A stretch of DNA of 6,947 bases from Thermoplasmata archaeon (GCA_023129265.1 JAGMCJ010000171.1:1-6947), one strand, 5' to 3'. Shown: positions 1-5,913, counted from the first letter of the stretch. Translations and numbers: made by a program. Notes: a model not told the origin generated them from the sequence alone.

Positions 1-1818
1 GTCATCGAACGTCTCGTTCTGGAATCCCTCGTAGTTCTGCCCAGCTATGGCGTTTCTAGAGTGGAAGAAGGCGTAGTAGTAGTCAGGCGGGTCGGAGCCT
101 ATCCTCCATCCCAGGACCCACATCTGCATATCACGGTTGTTCAACTTCTCAACAATCTTTCCGAATGCCACCAGATTCGCATCTGCGTTCAACCCCACAG
201 CTCTCATGTCGCGTGCTATCATGGTGCATGCCTGAGCACGAATGGGATCGTAGTCCGCCTGGGGACACAATATCTCAATCGGGCCGTCACCTATCGTAGG
301 GAGCTTCCGATAACCGCTCGGACCTCTGCCAAGGGCGAATCCTCCTATCGTGTAGTGATCGTCCAGCATCTCGTTCGCCGCCTTCAGATCGTAGTCGTAC
401 TTCTTAAAAGACCCGTTGTACCATTTCACACTTGCGGGACTGACAGGCTGGTCTCCGGCCACACCGAAGTTCTGCAACAAAGTCGTAACGATCCTCTTCT
501 TGTCAATGACTTGGGCAATTGCCCTCCTCAACCAGAGTCCATCGTCACCCTTTGTGGTGGGATCGTTGTCAGGGTAGCCGAACGGAGAGATTCTCATGTT
601 ATAGCTGAGGTAGAAGAATCCCTTCTCAGCCGTCGACTGTATCCCCACATTGGGGTCTTGCCCGAGGTCGCCGACGAACTCAGGGGGAACGGACCAGGAG
701 ACGACATCTATCTCTCCCGCCTGGAGTGCGAATACGGCTGCCTGCGCGGTCTTGTATATCGTGAACAGCATTCCGTCGATGTACGGCTGGTGCATGTACA
801 AGAAGAAGCTCCCCTGGCAGACTGGCGGGGAGCCGACCTTTGCACAGCCGAGCGCGTCCGCCTTATAGTCCTCGAACTTGTCTATCCTCACAGTGACACC
901 GGGGTTCCATTGTCCGAACTTGAAGGGTCCCGTCCCAATGACCCCGTCGTCCTCCGTGAGCCAGGATGCGGCGTTGCTGAACTTGAAGTGGAGTGGATCT
1001 GATTCAGGTCTGCCGTTGTGCGTTGCCTCATTATATGCATACTTGAAGTTCGCGTGGATGTTCTCCTTCCAATCTTTGCAGACGCCGTCGGTCGCGTCCA
1101 GACACACCTTGCCCGTGCCTTCCCACACATGGCGCGGGAGGATGCTACCTGCGTTCAGGGTCCAGGTCGTGAACCTCGCATAGGTGGCCTGCTGTGAGAA
1201 GTGGAGGGCGAACCTCAGTGATTCATTCTCACCTCTTGGTATCTGTGGTTCCCAGGTTGCCTGAACTGGCCAGACATTCAGCCACCTGTTGGTTGAGTAG
1301 TTCGATCCGGGCAGGTTGTTCTTGTGCTTTAGGACATCGAGAGAGGTCGTGAGAGGGTCCAGGGCGTTGAGGTGATATGCGAAGAGAACGTCGTGCATTG
1401 TCGCCTGAACGCCATCGTGGAAGTAGACACCGTTCAGGTCGTAGAAGGCAGTGACCTCGGATTGGTTTGCCTCCTTTTTGTAGACTCCGTACTCCTCAAG
1501 CTCGAACACGCCATTGTCGTCCGCATCGATCCCCAGGAGATTATAGGGAAGCGGCTCCTCCGTTTTTGGGTCCACCTGACCCACACCCTCATATATCGGG
1601 CCCAGCACGTTGCTGCTCCAGACATCACTTACGGCGAGGAAGTTCCTCGACTTCATGTCGTCCTGAGCACCGATTCTCAGAACGAGATCCTGCCTGGTCT
1701 CATTTGCCAGAGCTACCTGAGCCACAGCCCCGAAAAAGGCCAAGAATATGAAGGCCATCATCATCGTAAGGGCAATCGCGCGTTTTCTCTCTTCATGTTC
1801 TTTCTCTGCACCAGTCAT
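1..1818 (-). CDS. ABC transporter substrate-binding protein, family 5 (peptide/oligopeptide type), C-terminus cut by window edge
   Basis: An open frame of 606 codons runs from ATG 1818 off the left edge without a stop. Family-5 hallmarks are visible: a Phe-His-Asp-Gly stretch at residues 133-136 followed by a DV..A segment, GTGPFKF at 295-301, QAGEIDVV at 366-373, LRRAIAQVIDKKRI at 430-443, and a GW...DPPDYY segment at 570-581. Residues 1-38 form a secretion signal: a charged n-region, a hydrophobic core at about 14-33, and ALA before Asn39 as a possible cleavage site. The mature part should bind a peptide or similar solute outside the membrane and pass it to an ABC permease, none of which is in view. 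Six cysteines form three close pairs (239/247, 325/334, 518/531). Six N-X-S/T sequons occur (39, 118, 173, 198, 468, 601). A 12-residue EF-hand-like loop lies at 98-109. GGGGAG lies 4 nt before the ATG. The family call is secure; the substrate is unknown. Confidence 0.93.
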   Translation of the reverse strand, partial: MTGAEKEHEERKRAIALTMMMAFIFLAFFGAVAQVALANETRQDLVLRIGAQDDMKSRNFLAVSDVWSSNVLGPIYEGVGQVDPKTEEPLPYNLLGIDADDNGVFELEEYGVYKKEANQSEVTAFYDLNGVYFHDGVQATMHDVLFAYHLNALDPLTTSLDVLKHKNNLPGSNYSTNRWLNVWPVQATWEPQIPRGENESLRFALHFSQQATYARFTTWTLNAGSILPRHVWEGTGKVCLDATDGVCKDWKENIHANFKYAYNEATHNGRPESDPLHFKFSNAASWLTEDDGVIGTGPFKFGQWNPGVTVRIDKFEDYKADALGCAKVGSPPVCQGSFFLYMHQPYIDGMLFTIYKTAQAAVFALQAGEIDVVSWSVPPEFVGDLGQDPNVGIQSTAEKGFFYLSYNMRISPFGYPDNDPTTKGDDGLWLRRAIAQVIDKKRIVTTLLQNFGVAGDQPVSPASVKWYNGSFKKYDYDLKAANEMLDDHYTIGGFALGRGPSGYRKLPTIGDGPIEILCPQADYDPIRAQACTMIARDMRAVGLNADANLVAFGKIVEKLNNRDMQMWVLGWRIGSDPPDYYYAFFHSRNAIAGQNYEGFQNETFDD

Positions 1819-1850
1819 GGGTCTCCCCGCATATTCTAAAGCCTATGGGG

Positions 1851-1860
1851 TTTATAATAA
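1851..1860 (-). promoter_or_regulatory. Archaeal TATA box for the substrate-binding protein gene
   Basis: The minus strand reads TTATTATAAA, the most A+T-rich patch of this spacer. Its centre is about 37 bp upstream of the ATG at 1818. A TATA-to-start distance of about 26 bp places transcription initiation near 1829, giving a leader of roughly 10 nt that just includes the GGGGAG ribosome-binding motif. The box is seen in the sequence; the initiation point is inferred. Confidence 0.55.
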
Positions 1861-1940
1861 GTTTGGTATATCCTTTTGTAATTGAGCCTGGAACACTGCA
1901 AAGATGTACTGGATAGGCCTCAGGAAGACGGGTTACACCG

Positions 1941-2006
1941 AGCGATCCTCTGTGGAATCCTGGATTCTCGCTACTGGGCCGTGATCTGTGGGAGCGGGAC
2001 GCTCTC
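1941..2006. repeat. Cluster of short perfect inverted repeats in the nop5/SBP spacer
   Basis: The 262-bp spacer between nop5 and the substrate-binding protein gene holds no convincing gene. It contains GAATCC-T-GGATTC (1955-1967), flanked by AGCGA (1941-1945) and TCGCT (1968-1972), and GAGCG-GGA-CGCTC (1992-2004), which extends to 7 bp on the plus strand with a G-T pair. On the minus strand both small palindromes are followed by CCACAG. They could be protein-binding sites or parts of a nop5 3' untranslated structure. I could fit no tRNA or C/D-box RNA here. Confidence 0.4.
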
Positions 2007-2035
2007 AATTGTTTGGTCTTGATGCGTTGCAGGTC

Positions 2036-2057
2036 CAGGGGATAACGAATCCTCCTG
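2036..2057 (-). other. Hairpin just downstream of nop5
   Basis: On the minus strand CAGG, a bulged A, GGAT, the loop TCGTT, ATCC and CCTG form an 8-bp stem with one bulge. It begins 23 nt after the nop5 stop codon. No T-rich tract follows it, and archaeal intrinsic termination depends mainly on T-rich tracts, so I call it a possible 3'-end or stability structure rather than a terminator. Confidence 0.4.
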
Positions 2058-2080
2058 CCCGAGTCATGCGAACGAGAGCG

Positions 2081-3124
2081 CTACTTCCTCTTGCCGCGGC
2101 GGTTCCTACGCACAGGAGCCTCCTTGCGGTTCTCCCTAATCCTTTCCAGTGTCTTCTGCAGGTCCGTCTTCAGCTCCCCAGCTATGAACCGTTTGGTGTA
2201 ATGGTCAGCTCTGGCCGCGATACCGATTTTCCCCGCATAGGCCCTGGCAATCGCTCCTCTCTGCCAGTACGGGGACCTGTGAACATCGGGGTGCTGGAAC
2301 AGCACGCCATGCTTCGGGGGCTTGGTCTTGCTCTTCAGGTGTCGAAAGAGCGCCTTCTCGGCACCGAGGAGTTGAATCGTGCCAGTGGGTAATCTCGCCA
2401 GCCGCTCGAGACCGCCCGCCAAGTCGATCAGCCTTGCACCGATGATTGGTCCTGCGATCTCGGTTATATTGGGAGCGAGAGACTTCATGCTGCTCTCGAC
2501 GTACGCCTGAAGCGTTGTCCTCCTCGACCTCGCCTCCTCTATCATGCTTGCCATTTCCATGATCGTCTTCTCGTCCTCCGGTGCGAGCTCGGATCCAATG
2601 GAGTCCACATCTTTCATCTCAGCCATCTTGTCCTTGCTCCCAAACTCGGATATCAGCTGCACGAAACTGTCCCCGTCGACGAGTTTCTCCAGCTCAGGGA
2701 AATGGAGTCCATACCATTCCTTCAGTCTGCCGTGTAGGATGTTGATTGTCTTCTCCATGTCGTCCAGCGCGTTCACGGCCTGCGAGACGTGATCGTCCCT
2801 CCCCACGGCCTTGGTCATCTTCTCCTTCGCCACGAGGATCATGGCCTCGTGGAGCAGATCGCGGTCGAAGTCGAAGTCCTCGGGCCGTATGAAAGGAGGC
2901 TCAACGCTTATGTTGGCCCCTCCGATCTTCTCCAGCCTTCTTTCCACGACGAAGAACTCATCAAGGTCCTCGACAAGCTCCCTTTCCTCTCCCAGGATTC
3001 TGGAATCGCTCACCCTTCTCATCCTCGCTGCGATGTCCCGGGCATTCCTCGGGAACAGCCTGAACTCCGACACTTGATCCCCGTCAAGAAGGAAGGATCC
3101 AAACCAAGTCGTAACAAGAATCAT
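2081..3124 (-). CDS. nop5: Nop5 (archaeal Nop56/58), core protein of C/D-box sRNP
   Basis: This protein is the scaffold of the archaeal C/D-box RNP, which guides 2'-O-methylation of rRNA and tRNA. In the family the N-terminal domain binds fibrillarin, a central coiled coil dimerises, and the NOP domain binds L7Ae and the box C/D RNA. The 347 residues fit that plan: N-terminal domain about 1-100, long charged helices about 110-210, and an unmistakable NOP domain at about 216-309 containing LAPNITEIAGPIIGARLI and GAEKALFRHL. The tail (about 328-347) is Lys/Arg-rich, as in many Nop5 proteins, but short. The ATG at 3124 follows GGGGATGAG; an overlapping upstream ATG in another frame stops at once. 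The gene starts 22 nt after the zinc-ribbon gene, so the two are probably co-transcribed. The fibrillarin gene, commonly next to nop5 in archaea, is not on either side. It ends with TAG. Confidence 0.95.
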   Translation of the reverse strand: MILVTTWFGSFLLDGDQVSEFRLFPRNARDIAARMRRVSDSRILGEERELVEDLDEFFVVERRLEKIGGANISVEPPFIRPEDFDFDRDLLHEAMILVAKEKMTKAVGRDDHVSQAVNALDDMEKTINILHGRLKEWYGLHFPELEKLVDGDSFVQLISEFGSKDKMAEMKDVDSIGSELAPEDEKTIMEMASMIEEARSRRTTLQAYVESSMKSLAPNITEIAGPIIGARLIDLAGGLERLARLPTGTIQLLGAEKALFRHLKSKTKPPKHGVLFQHPDVHRSPYWQRGAIARAYAGKIGIAARADHYTKRFIAGELKTDLQKTLERIRENRKEAPVRRNRRGKRK

Positions 3125-3146
3125 CTCATCCCCGCCAAATAGGATC

Positions 3147-3638
3147 TCATCTTAATTCCACCTCGAAGTGGTCCCCCTTGGGCATTATCATTATGATCTC
3201 CCTCTTCTTGAGGTACTCGACCGCCCTCTCGACCTGCTCTGGGTCGATGTTCGTGGCCTCAGATATCTTTCGCGCGAGATACCCCATATGGTCCTCCAAT
3301 GGGAGGAGGAAGTCCCCTGTCATCTTCAATCGCGTGTCGATGAACTGACCCACCCGTAGCTCCGTCGTGGAGTAGTACGCCTCCCTCCCTGTATGGAGGA
3401 ACTCTCCCCTGTAGGTCTTGCACCGCGGGCACCTGTATCTTGCGATATCCGTCTCGTCCGTAACAAGCACCAGGTCGCCCTTGCCGCAGCGTCCACATCG
3501 CAAGTTGACGAGCGGTTCCTCGACGCCCTCCACGGAAAGGACGGGGGAAGGATTGAGAAACCCTGCGACATCCGTCCCGCAACGCTGACACACGGACTCG
3601 CCCTCCGTATCATGATTGCACACGGGACATCTCGTCAT
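3147..3638 (-). CDS. Double zinc-ribbon protein with C-terminal winged-helix domain, function unknown
   Basis: The 163-residue product carries two four-cysteine metal sites: Cys4, Cys7, Cys17 and Cys20, then Cys48, Cys51, Cys70 and Cys73, the latter spaced like a classical zinc ribbon. After a linker, residues about 114-163 look like a winged helix: two helices, a third helix IDPEQVERAVEYLKKREII (131-149), and a beta wing around MPKGDHFEVEL. This suggests a small nucleic-acid-binding or transcription-related protein, but I do not recognise a named family. I chose ATG 3638 because a BRE-TATA element sits about 26 bp upstream, which fits a leaderless transcript. A GTG at 3647 in the same frame would add three residues but has no ribosome-binding motif. 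The gene lies 46 nt after mtnA and 22 nt before nop5, hinting at a link with RNA modification or ribosome biogenesis, which is inference only. Confidence 0.85.
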   Translation of the reverse strand: MTRCPVCNHDTEGESVCQRCGTDVAGFLNPSPVLSVEGVEEPLVNLRCGRCGKGDLVLVTDETDIARYRCPRCKTYRGEFLHTGREAYYSTTELRVGQFIDTRLKMTGDFLLPLEDHMGYLARKISEATNIDPEQVERAVEYLKKREIIMIMPKGDHFEVELR

Positions 3639-3660
3639 TGTACCCACATCGGCAACGTCA

Positions 3661-3674
3661 TTATAGAGGTTTCT
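3661..3674 (-). promoter_or_regulatory. BRE-TATA promoter of the zinc-ribbon/nop5 unit
   Basis: The minus strand reads AGAAACCTCTATAA in the short gap after mtnA: a purine-rich BRE-like part followed by a TATA element centred near 3664. The distance to the ATG at 3638 is about 26 bp, the normal archaeal TATA-to-initiation distance. Transcription may therefore begin at or within a few bases of the start codon. Confidence 0.55.
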
Positions 3675-3684
3675 TGAGCTTTGG

Positions 3685-4686
3685 TTATCCCCTCAAGTCC
3701 CTCAGTTCGTACGGTTTGTGAATCCCCCTCTCAGTGATTATGCCGGTGATAAGATCAGCGGACGTGACATCAAATGCCGGGTTCCTTGCTTTCGCTCCCT
3801 TTGGAGCTATCCTCCTCCCGCTTATGTGCAGGACCTCGCTTTCGCTTCTCTCCTCTATGGGGATGCTCCTCCCGTCCTGCAGGGAGAAGTCTATCGTGCT
3901 CGTGGGTGCTGCGACATAGAACGGCACGCTGTTGTCCCTGGCAATGAGGGCCTTCTCGTACGTTCCTATCTTGTTCGCGACATCCCCGTTCGCTGCTATT
4001 CTGTCCGCACCTACGATGACGAGATCTATCTCTCCAGACTGCATCAAGCGCCCCGCCGCGTTGTCCACGATTATCGCGTAGTCTATGCCCTCGTTGGACA
4101 GCTCCCAGGCGGTCAGCTTTGCGCCTTGCAGTCTTGGGCGGGTCTCGTCGACATAGACGAAGATCCTCTTGCCGTTCCTGTGCGCCTCCCTCATTGGCGC
4201 AAGGGCGGTTCCGTGGTCAACTGTCGCCAACGCTCCAGCGTTGCAATGTGTCAGGATGGAATCTCCGTTCCTTATCACTTCATCACCGTTCTCACCGATC
4301 CTCCTGCACATGTCCGAAATCCGGGCCGCATAGTCGTCGGCCGCCTTGACCGGAGGGGTTCCCTTCCCGATCTCCTTCAGCATCAGGTCGATGGCATAGA
4401 ACAGGTCGTAAGCCGTGGGACGTGTGGCCTTCAGTCTCTTGGCGGCCTCATCCAGCGGTTCTCCCTTCAAGGCTGCGAGAGCGATTCCATAGGCCGCCGT
4501 GGCCCCGATGGCCGGGGCGCCCCGCACGACCATGGTCTCTATCGCCCTCGCAACGTCCTCAACCGTCCCCGCCTGGAAGAACTGAACCTCGTATGGCAAG
4601 AGGTTCTGCTCAATCAACCAGACGACATCGTTCGACATCCACACCGTTTTGATGTCGCGGACCTTTCCGTCGACAACGACCTGCAA
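3685..4686 (-). CDS. mtnA: S-methyl-5-thioribose-1-phosphate isomerase (MtnA)
   Basis: This cytoplasmic enzyme converts 5-methylthioribose-1-phosphate to 5-methylthioribulose-1-phosphate in methionine salvage, after methylthioadenosine phosphorolysis. The 333 residues match the usual family length. Diagnostic motifs are RGAPAIG (55-61), THCNAGALAT with the expected catalytic Cys148, ETRPRLQGAKLTAWEL (181-196), GADRIAANGDVANKIGTY with the expected catalytic Asp228, and PTSTIDFSLQDG followed by IPIEER (261-280). The last motif favours MtnA over its aIF2B and ribose-1,5-bisphosphate isomerase relatives, though related sugar-phosphate substrates cannot be excluded. The start is a TTG: GAGGTAA lies 4 nt before it, whereas the first in-frame ATG is at residue 17 and would cut into the conserved N-terminal region. 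It is the third gene of an operon with two small coiled-coil genes, starting 4 nt after the second. No other methionine-salvage gene is in the window. Confidence 0.92.
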   Translation of the reverse strand: MQVVVDGKVRDIKTVWMSNDVVWLIEQNLLPYEVQFFQAGTVEDVARAIETMVVRGAPAIGATAAYGIALAALKGEPLDEAAKRLKATRPTAYDLFYAIDLMLKEIGKGTPPVKAADDYAARISDMCRRIGENGDEVIRNGDSILTHCNAGALATVDHGTALAPMREAHRNGKRIFVYVDETRPRLQGAKLTAWELSNEGIDYAIIVDNAAGRLMQSGEIDLVIVGADRIAANGDVANKIGTYEKALIARDNSVPFYVAAPTSTIDFSLQDGRSIPIEERSESEVLHISGRRIAPKGAKARNPAFDVTSADLITGIITERGIHKPYELRDLRG

Positions 4687-4690
4687 GGGA

Positions 4691-4697
4691 TTACCTC
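4691..4697 (-). promoter_or_regulatory. Shine-Dalgarno motif of mtnA, containing the upstream stop codon
   Basis: The minus strand reads GAGGTAA, then TCCC, then the TTG start of mtnA. The final TAA of the motif is also the stop codon of the upstream coiled-coil gene. This settles the TTG as start and implies translational coupling. Confidence 0.75.
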
Positions 4698-4918
4698 TTT
4701 CTCAATGAACTCAGAAGGTCGGAGAGGCGGGGCGGCTCGAGCTCCCTCTTCATGTCGCTCTCCAAGGAGCCATAGTACGATATCTGTCCCCCCACTCTCG
4801 CGAGCTCCATGAGGATGTCATTCTCCTCCTCTGACAGATTCCTGAGCTCCTCCTCGAGATTCTTGCGCCTGAATCTCCATCTCTCGAATTCCTGTTGAAG
4901 CGCATCGAGCTCCTTCAT
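4691..4918 (-). CDS. Small acidic-core coiled-coil protein, 75 aa (partner B)
   Basis: I do not recognise this protein. It is almost wholly helical and charged, with no signal peptide or membrane segment. A 4-3 hydrophobic repeat runs through W14, R18, L21, L25, L28, E32, I35, L39, V42, I46, Y49, E53 and M56. A Gly-Gly at 43-44 may kink the helix. Pro62-Pro63 ends it, leaving a short basic tail. It aligns without gaps to the preceding gene (offset of two residues) and shares the Trp, an Arg-Arg, a Leu-X-Arg-Val..Gln stretch and a Pro. Where the partner has four consecutive Arg, this one has Ser-Glu-Glu-Glu. It starts 3 nt after the partner's stop, and GAGGTGA precedes the ATG. A paralogue that heterodimerises with its neighbour is my inference. 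Length and layout do not match prefoldin. Confidence 0.8.
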   Translation of the reverse strand: MKELDALQQEFERWRFRRKNLEEELRNLSEEENDILMELARVGGQISYYGSLESDMKRELEPPRLSDLLSSLRKR

Positions 4919-4921
4919 GGT

Positions 4922-4928
4922 TCACCTC
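4922..4928 (-). promoter_or_regulatory. Shine-Dalgarno motif of partner B, containing the stop codon of partner A
   Basis: The minus strand reads GAGGTGA, then ACC, then ATG. The TGA closing the motif is the stop codon of the first coiled-coil gene, the same arrangement as at mtnA. Confidence 0.75.
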
Positions 4929-5152
4929 ATCGACTCGATTCTCATGGTGGAGATCTCCCGTGGAACCGCCGCTTCCTTGAGCGATGCCATCCTCTTGTCG
5001 AAGCGGGCCATCTGCTTATTGACCCGCTCGAGCTTCTGCAAGACAGCTTGCCTTCTTCTTCTGATGCTCTCCAGTTTGCTCTGCAGGAAGTCCCTTCGTC
5101 TCTTCCACTTCTTCTGCTCTTCCAGAGTTATCAGGACGCTCTTGACAGGCAT
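4922..5152 (-). CDS. Small basic coiled-coil protein, 76 aa (partner A)
   Basis: I do not recognise this protein. It is Lys/Arg-rich and predicted helical from about residue 9 to 62. A strict 4-3 repeat runs W16, R20, L23, L27, I30, R34, V37, L41, V44, M48, F51, M55 and L58, with only Arg20 and Arg34 breaking the hydrophobic core. Arg31-Arg34 form a basic block. The frame stays open upstream to 5263, but the ATG at 5152 is the likely start: GGGAGG lies just upstream, a TATA box sits about 34 bp away, and the extra upstream residues are not coiled-coil-like. It is the first gene of an operon with partner B and mtnA. It could be a helper of another complex or a DNA/RNA-binding helix pair; nothing in the sequence fixes the role. 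Confidence 0.78.
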   Translation of the reverse strand: MPVKSVLITLEEQKKWKRRRDFLQSKLESIRRRRQAVLQKLERVNKQMARFDKRMASLKEAAVPREISTMRIESMR

Positions 5153-5181
5153 CTTCCCTCCCGGTCCAATCACAGTTCGAT

Positions 5182-5190
5182 GTATAAAAG
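5182..5190 (-). promoter_or_regulatory. TATA box of the coiled-coil/mtnA operon
   Basis: The minus strand reads CTTTTATAC, centred about 34 bp upstream of the ATG at 5152. Initiation would fall near 5160, leaving a leader of about 8-10 nt made up of the ribosome-binding motif. It lies inside the 94-bp gap after the hydrolase gene, so this operon has its own promoter. Confidence 0.6.
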
Positions 5191-5204
5191 CATACCGCCA
5201 CGTA

Positions 5205-5228
5205 CTCGAACCGTCAGCGGGGTTCGAG
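5205..5228. promoter_or_regulatory. Perfect 8-bp dyad upstream of the operon TATA box
   Basis: CTCGAACC, 8 nt of spacer, then GGTTCGAG. The dyad starts 18 nt after the hydrolase stop codon, and its near edge is 14 bp upstream of the TATA box, centred about 56 bp before the inferred initiation site. That position suits an activator or regulator site; alternatively it is a hairpin at the 3' end of the hydrolase mRNA. An alternative stem, GCGGG/CCCGC (5217-5221 with 5232-5236), overlaps it. No T-rich tract follows. Confidence 0.45.
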
Positions 5229-5246
5229 AATCCCGCCAATGACGTC

Positions 5247-5909
5247 CTACGCGCGTAGAACATCCTCCGTCAGGCACACCTCCGCGAACGCGTATGCCAG
5301 GTTCAGAAGCGTCGCGACGTGCATCTCCTCGGTTACGCTGGCGGTCGCGTCCGCCACGAATCTGACCCATATGTCTCTGAAGAAGGCGTCCCTGGCCGTC
5401 GACTCACAACAGATGTTGGTCATCACCCCGCTGATGACAACCTCCTCAACTTCCCGGCTCCTCAGGACATCCGCAAGATCAGTGCCATGGAACGCGCTGT
5501 ATCGATTCTTGCATATCACCTTGTCATCGGGTCTAGGAGCGATAGAGTCATGGATTTCCGCTTCCTCCGTCCCCTCCTTGCAGTGGTCGTCCCACCACTC
5601 TCCCAGTATCCCGAGATCGGAACCATCTGGGTTGTGCACATGGCGCGTGTAGATCACCGGTCTCCCCTTCTCGCGATAGCGGTCTATGAGCCTCTTCACG
5701 TTTGGGAGGATTGCGGCTACGGGGTCCACGAGTGACGCGACACTCGAACCCAGGAAGAACTTCTGCATGTCTATGACGAGGAGCGCAGAGTGGTCCACGC
5801 CGACAGGGGACCTGTGGACATTGAACTTCCCGATTCTTCTCAACCAATCCTCCGACTTCTCTCTGATGTTCTCTGGAGTGACCCTTTCCATCCTGCCTCG
5901 AGCCGTCAA
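5247..5909 (-). CDS. Isochorismatase-family cysteine hydrolase
   Basis: This cytoplasmic amidohydrolase-like protein has the cysteine-hydrolase fold of isochorismatase, nicotinamidase and ureidoacrylate amidohydrolase. In the 220-residue form starting at TTG 5909, the expected triad is Asp47 (in LLVIDMQKFF), Lys134 (in KNRYSAF) and Cys167 (in GVMTNICCESTARDAFF). Two cysteines are adjacent; by family position the first is the nucleophile and the second replaces the usual Val. A 30-residue N-terminal stretch precedes the core. The TTG is preceded by GGAGGTGA with 4 nt spacing, matching the layout at other starts here. Alternatives are ATG 5891, with a weaker GAGG, and GTG 5945, with none visible. 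The gene sits between the channel gene and the coiled-coil operon, with no partner that reveals a substrate. The family is secure, the reaction is not, and it should not be called nicotinamidase from sequence alone. Confidence 0.9.
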   Translation of the reverse strand: MTARGRMERVTPENIREKSEDWLRRIGKFNVHRSPVGVDHSALLVIDMQKFFLGSSVASLVDPVAAILPNVKRLIDRYREKGRPVIYTRHVHNPDGSDLGILGEWWDDHCKEGTEEAEIHDSIAPRPDDKVICKNRYSAFHGTDLADVLRSREVEEVVISGVMTNICCESTARDAFFRDIWVRFVADATASVTEEMHVATLLNLAYAFAEVCLTEDVLRA

Positions 5910-5913
5910 TTCC

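Noticed and set aside
61..1002. Plus-strand open frame of 313 codons antisense to the substrate-binding protein
   Set aside because: The minus strand is continuous, recognisable family-5 binding protein through the whole stretch; the plus frame has low-complexity Val/Arg/Leu-rich content without domains.
1793..2008. Small minus-strand open frame of 71 codons in the spacer before the substrate-binding protein gene
   Set aside because: It overlaps the start, TATA box and signal-peptide region of the transport gene in another frame and its translation has no recognisable protein character.
3718..4812. Long plus-strand open frame of 364 codons antisense to mtnA and the second coiled-coil gene
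   Set aside because: It mirrors well-recognised coding sequence, has no family resemblance or ribosome-binding motif, and is explained by the base composition of the real gene's codons.
4691..5152. Prefoldin subunits as identity of the two coiled-coil proteins
   Set aside because: They are far shorter than prefoldin alpha or beta and lack the two-helix layout joined by beta hairpins.
5217..5237. A tRNA T-arm, because the plus strand carries GGTTCGAGAATCCC
   Set aside because: The stem and loop lengths do not fit a T arm, and no D arm, anticodon arm or acceptor stem can be placed in the neighbouring 70 bases on either strand.
5153..5263. N-terminal extension of the first coiled-coil protein up to 5263
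   Set aside because: The extension would overlap the end of the hydrolase gene, lacks a ribosome-binding motif, and spans the TATA box and the dyad. ATG 5152 has both a motif and a promoter at proper distance.
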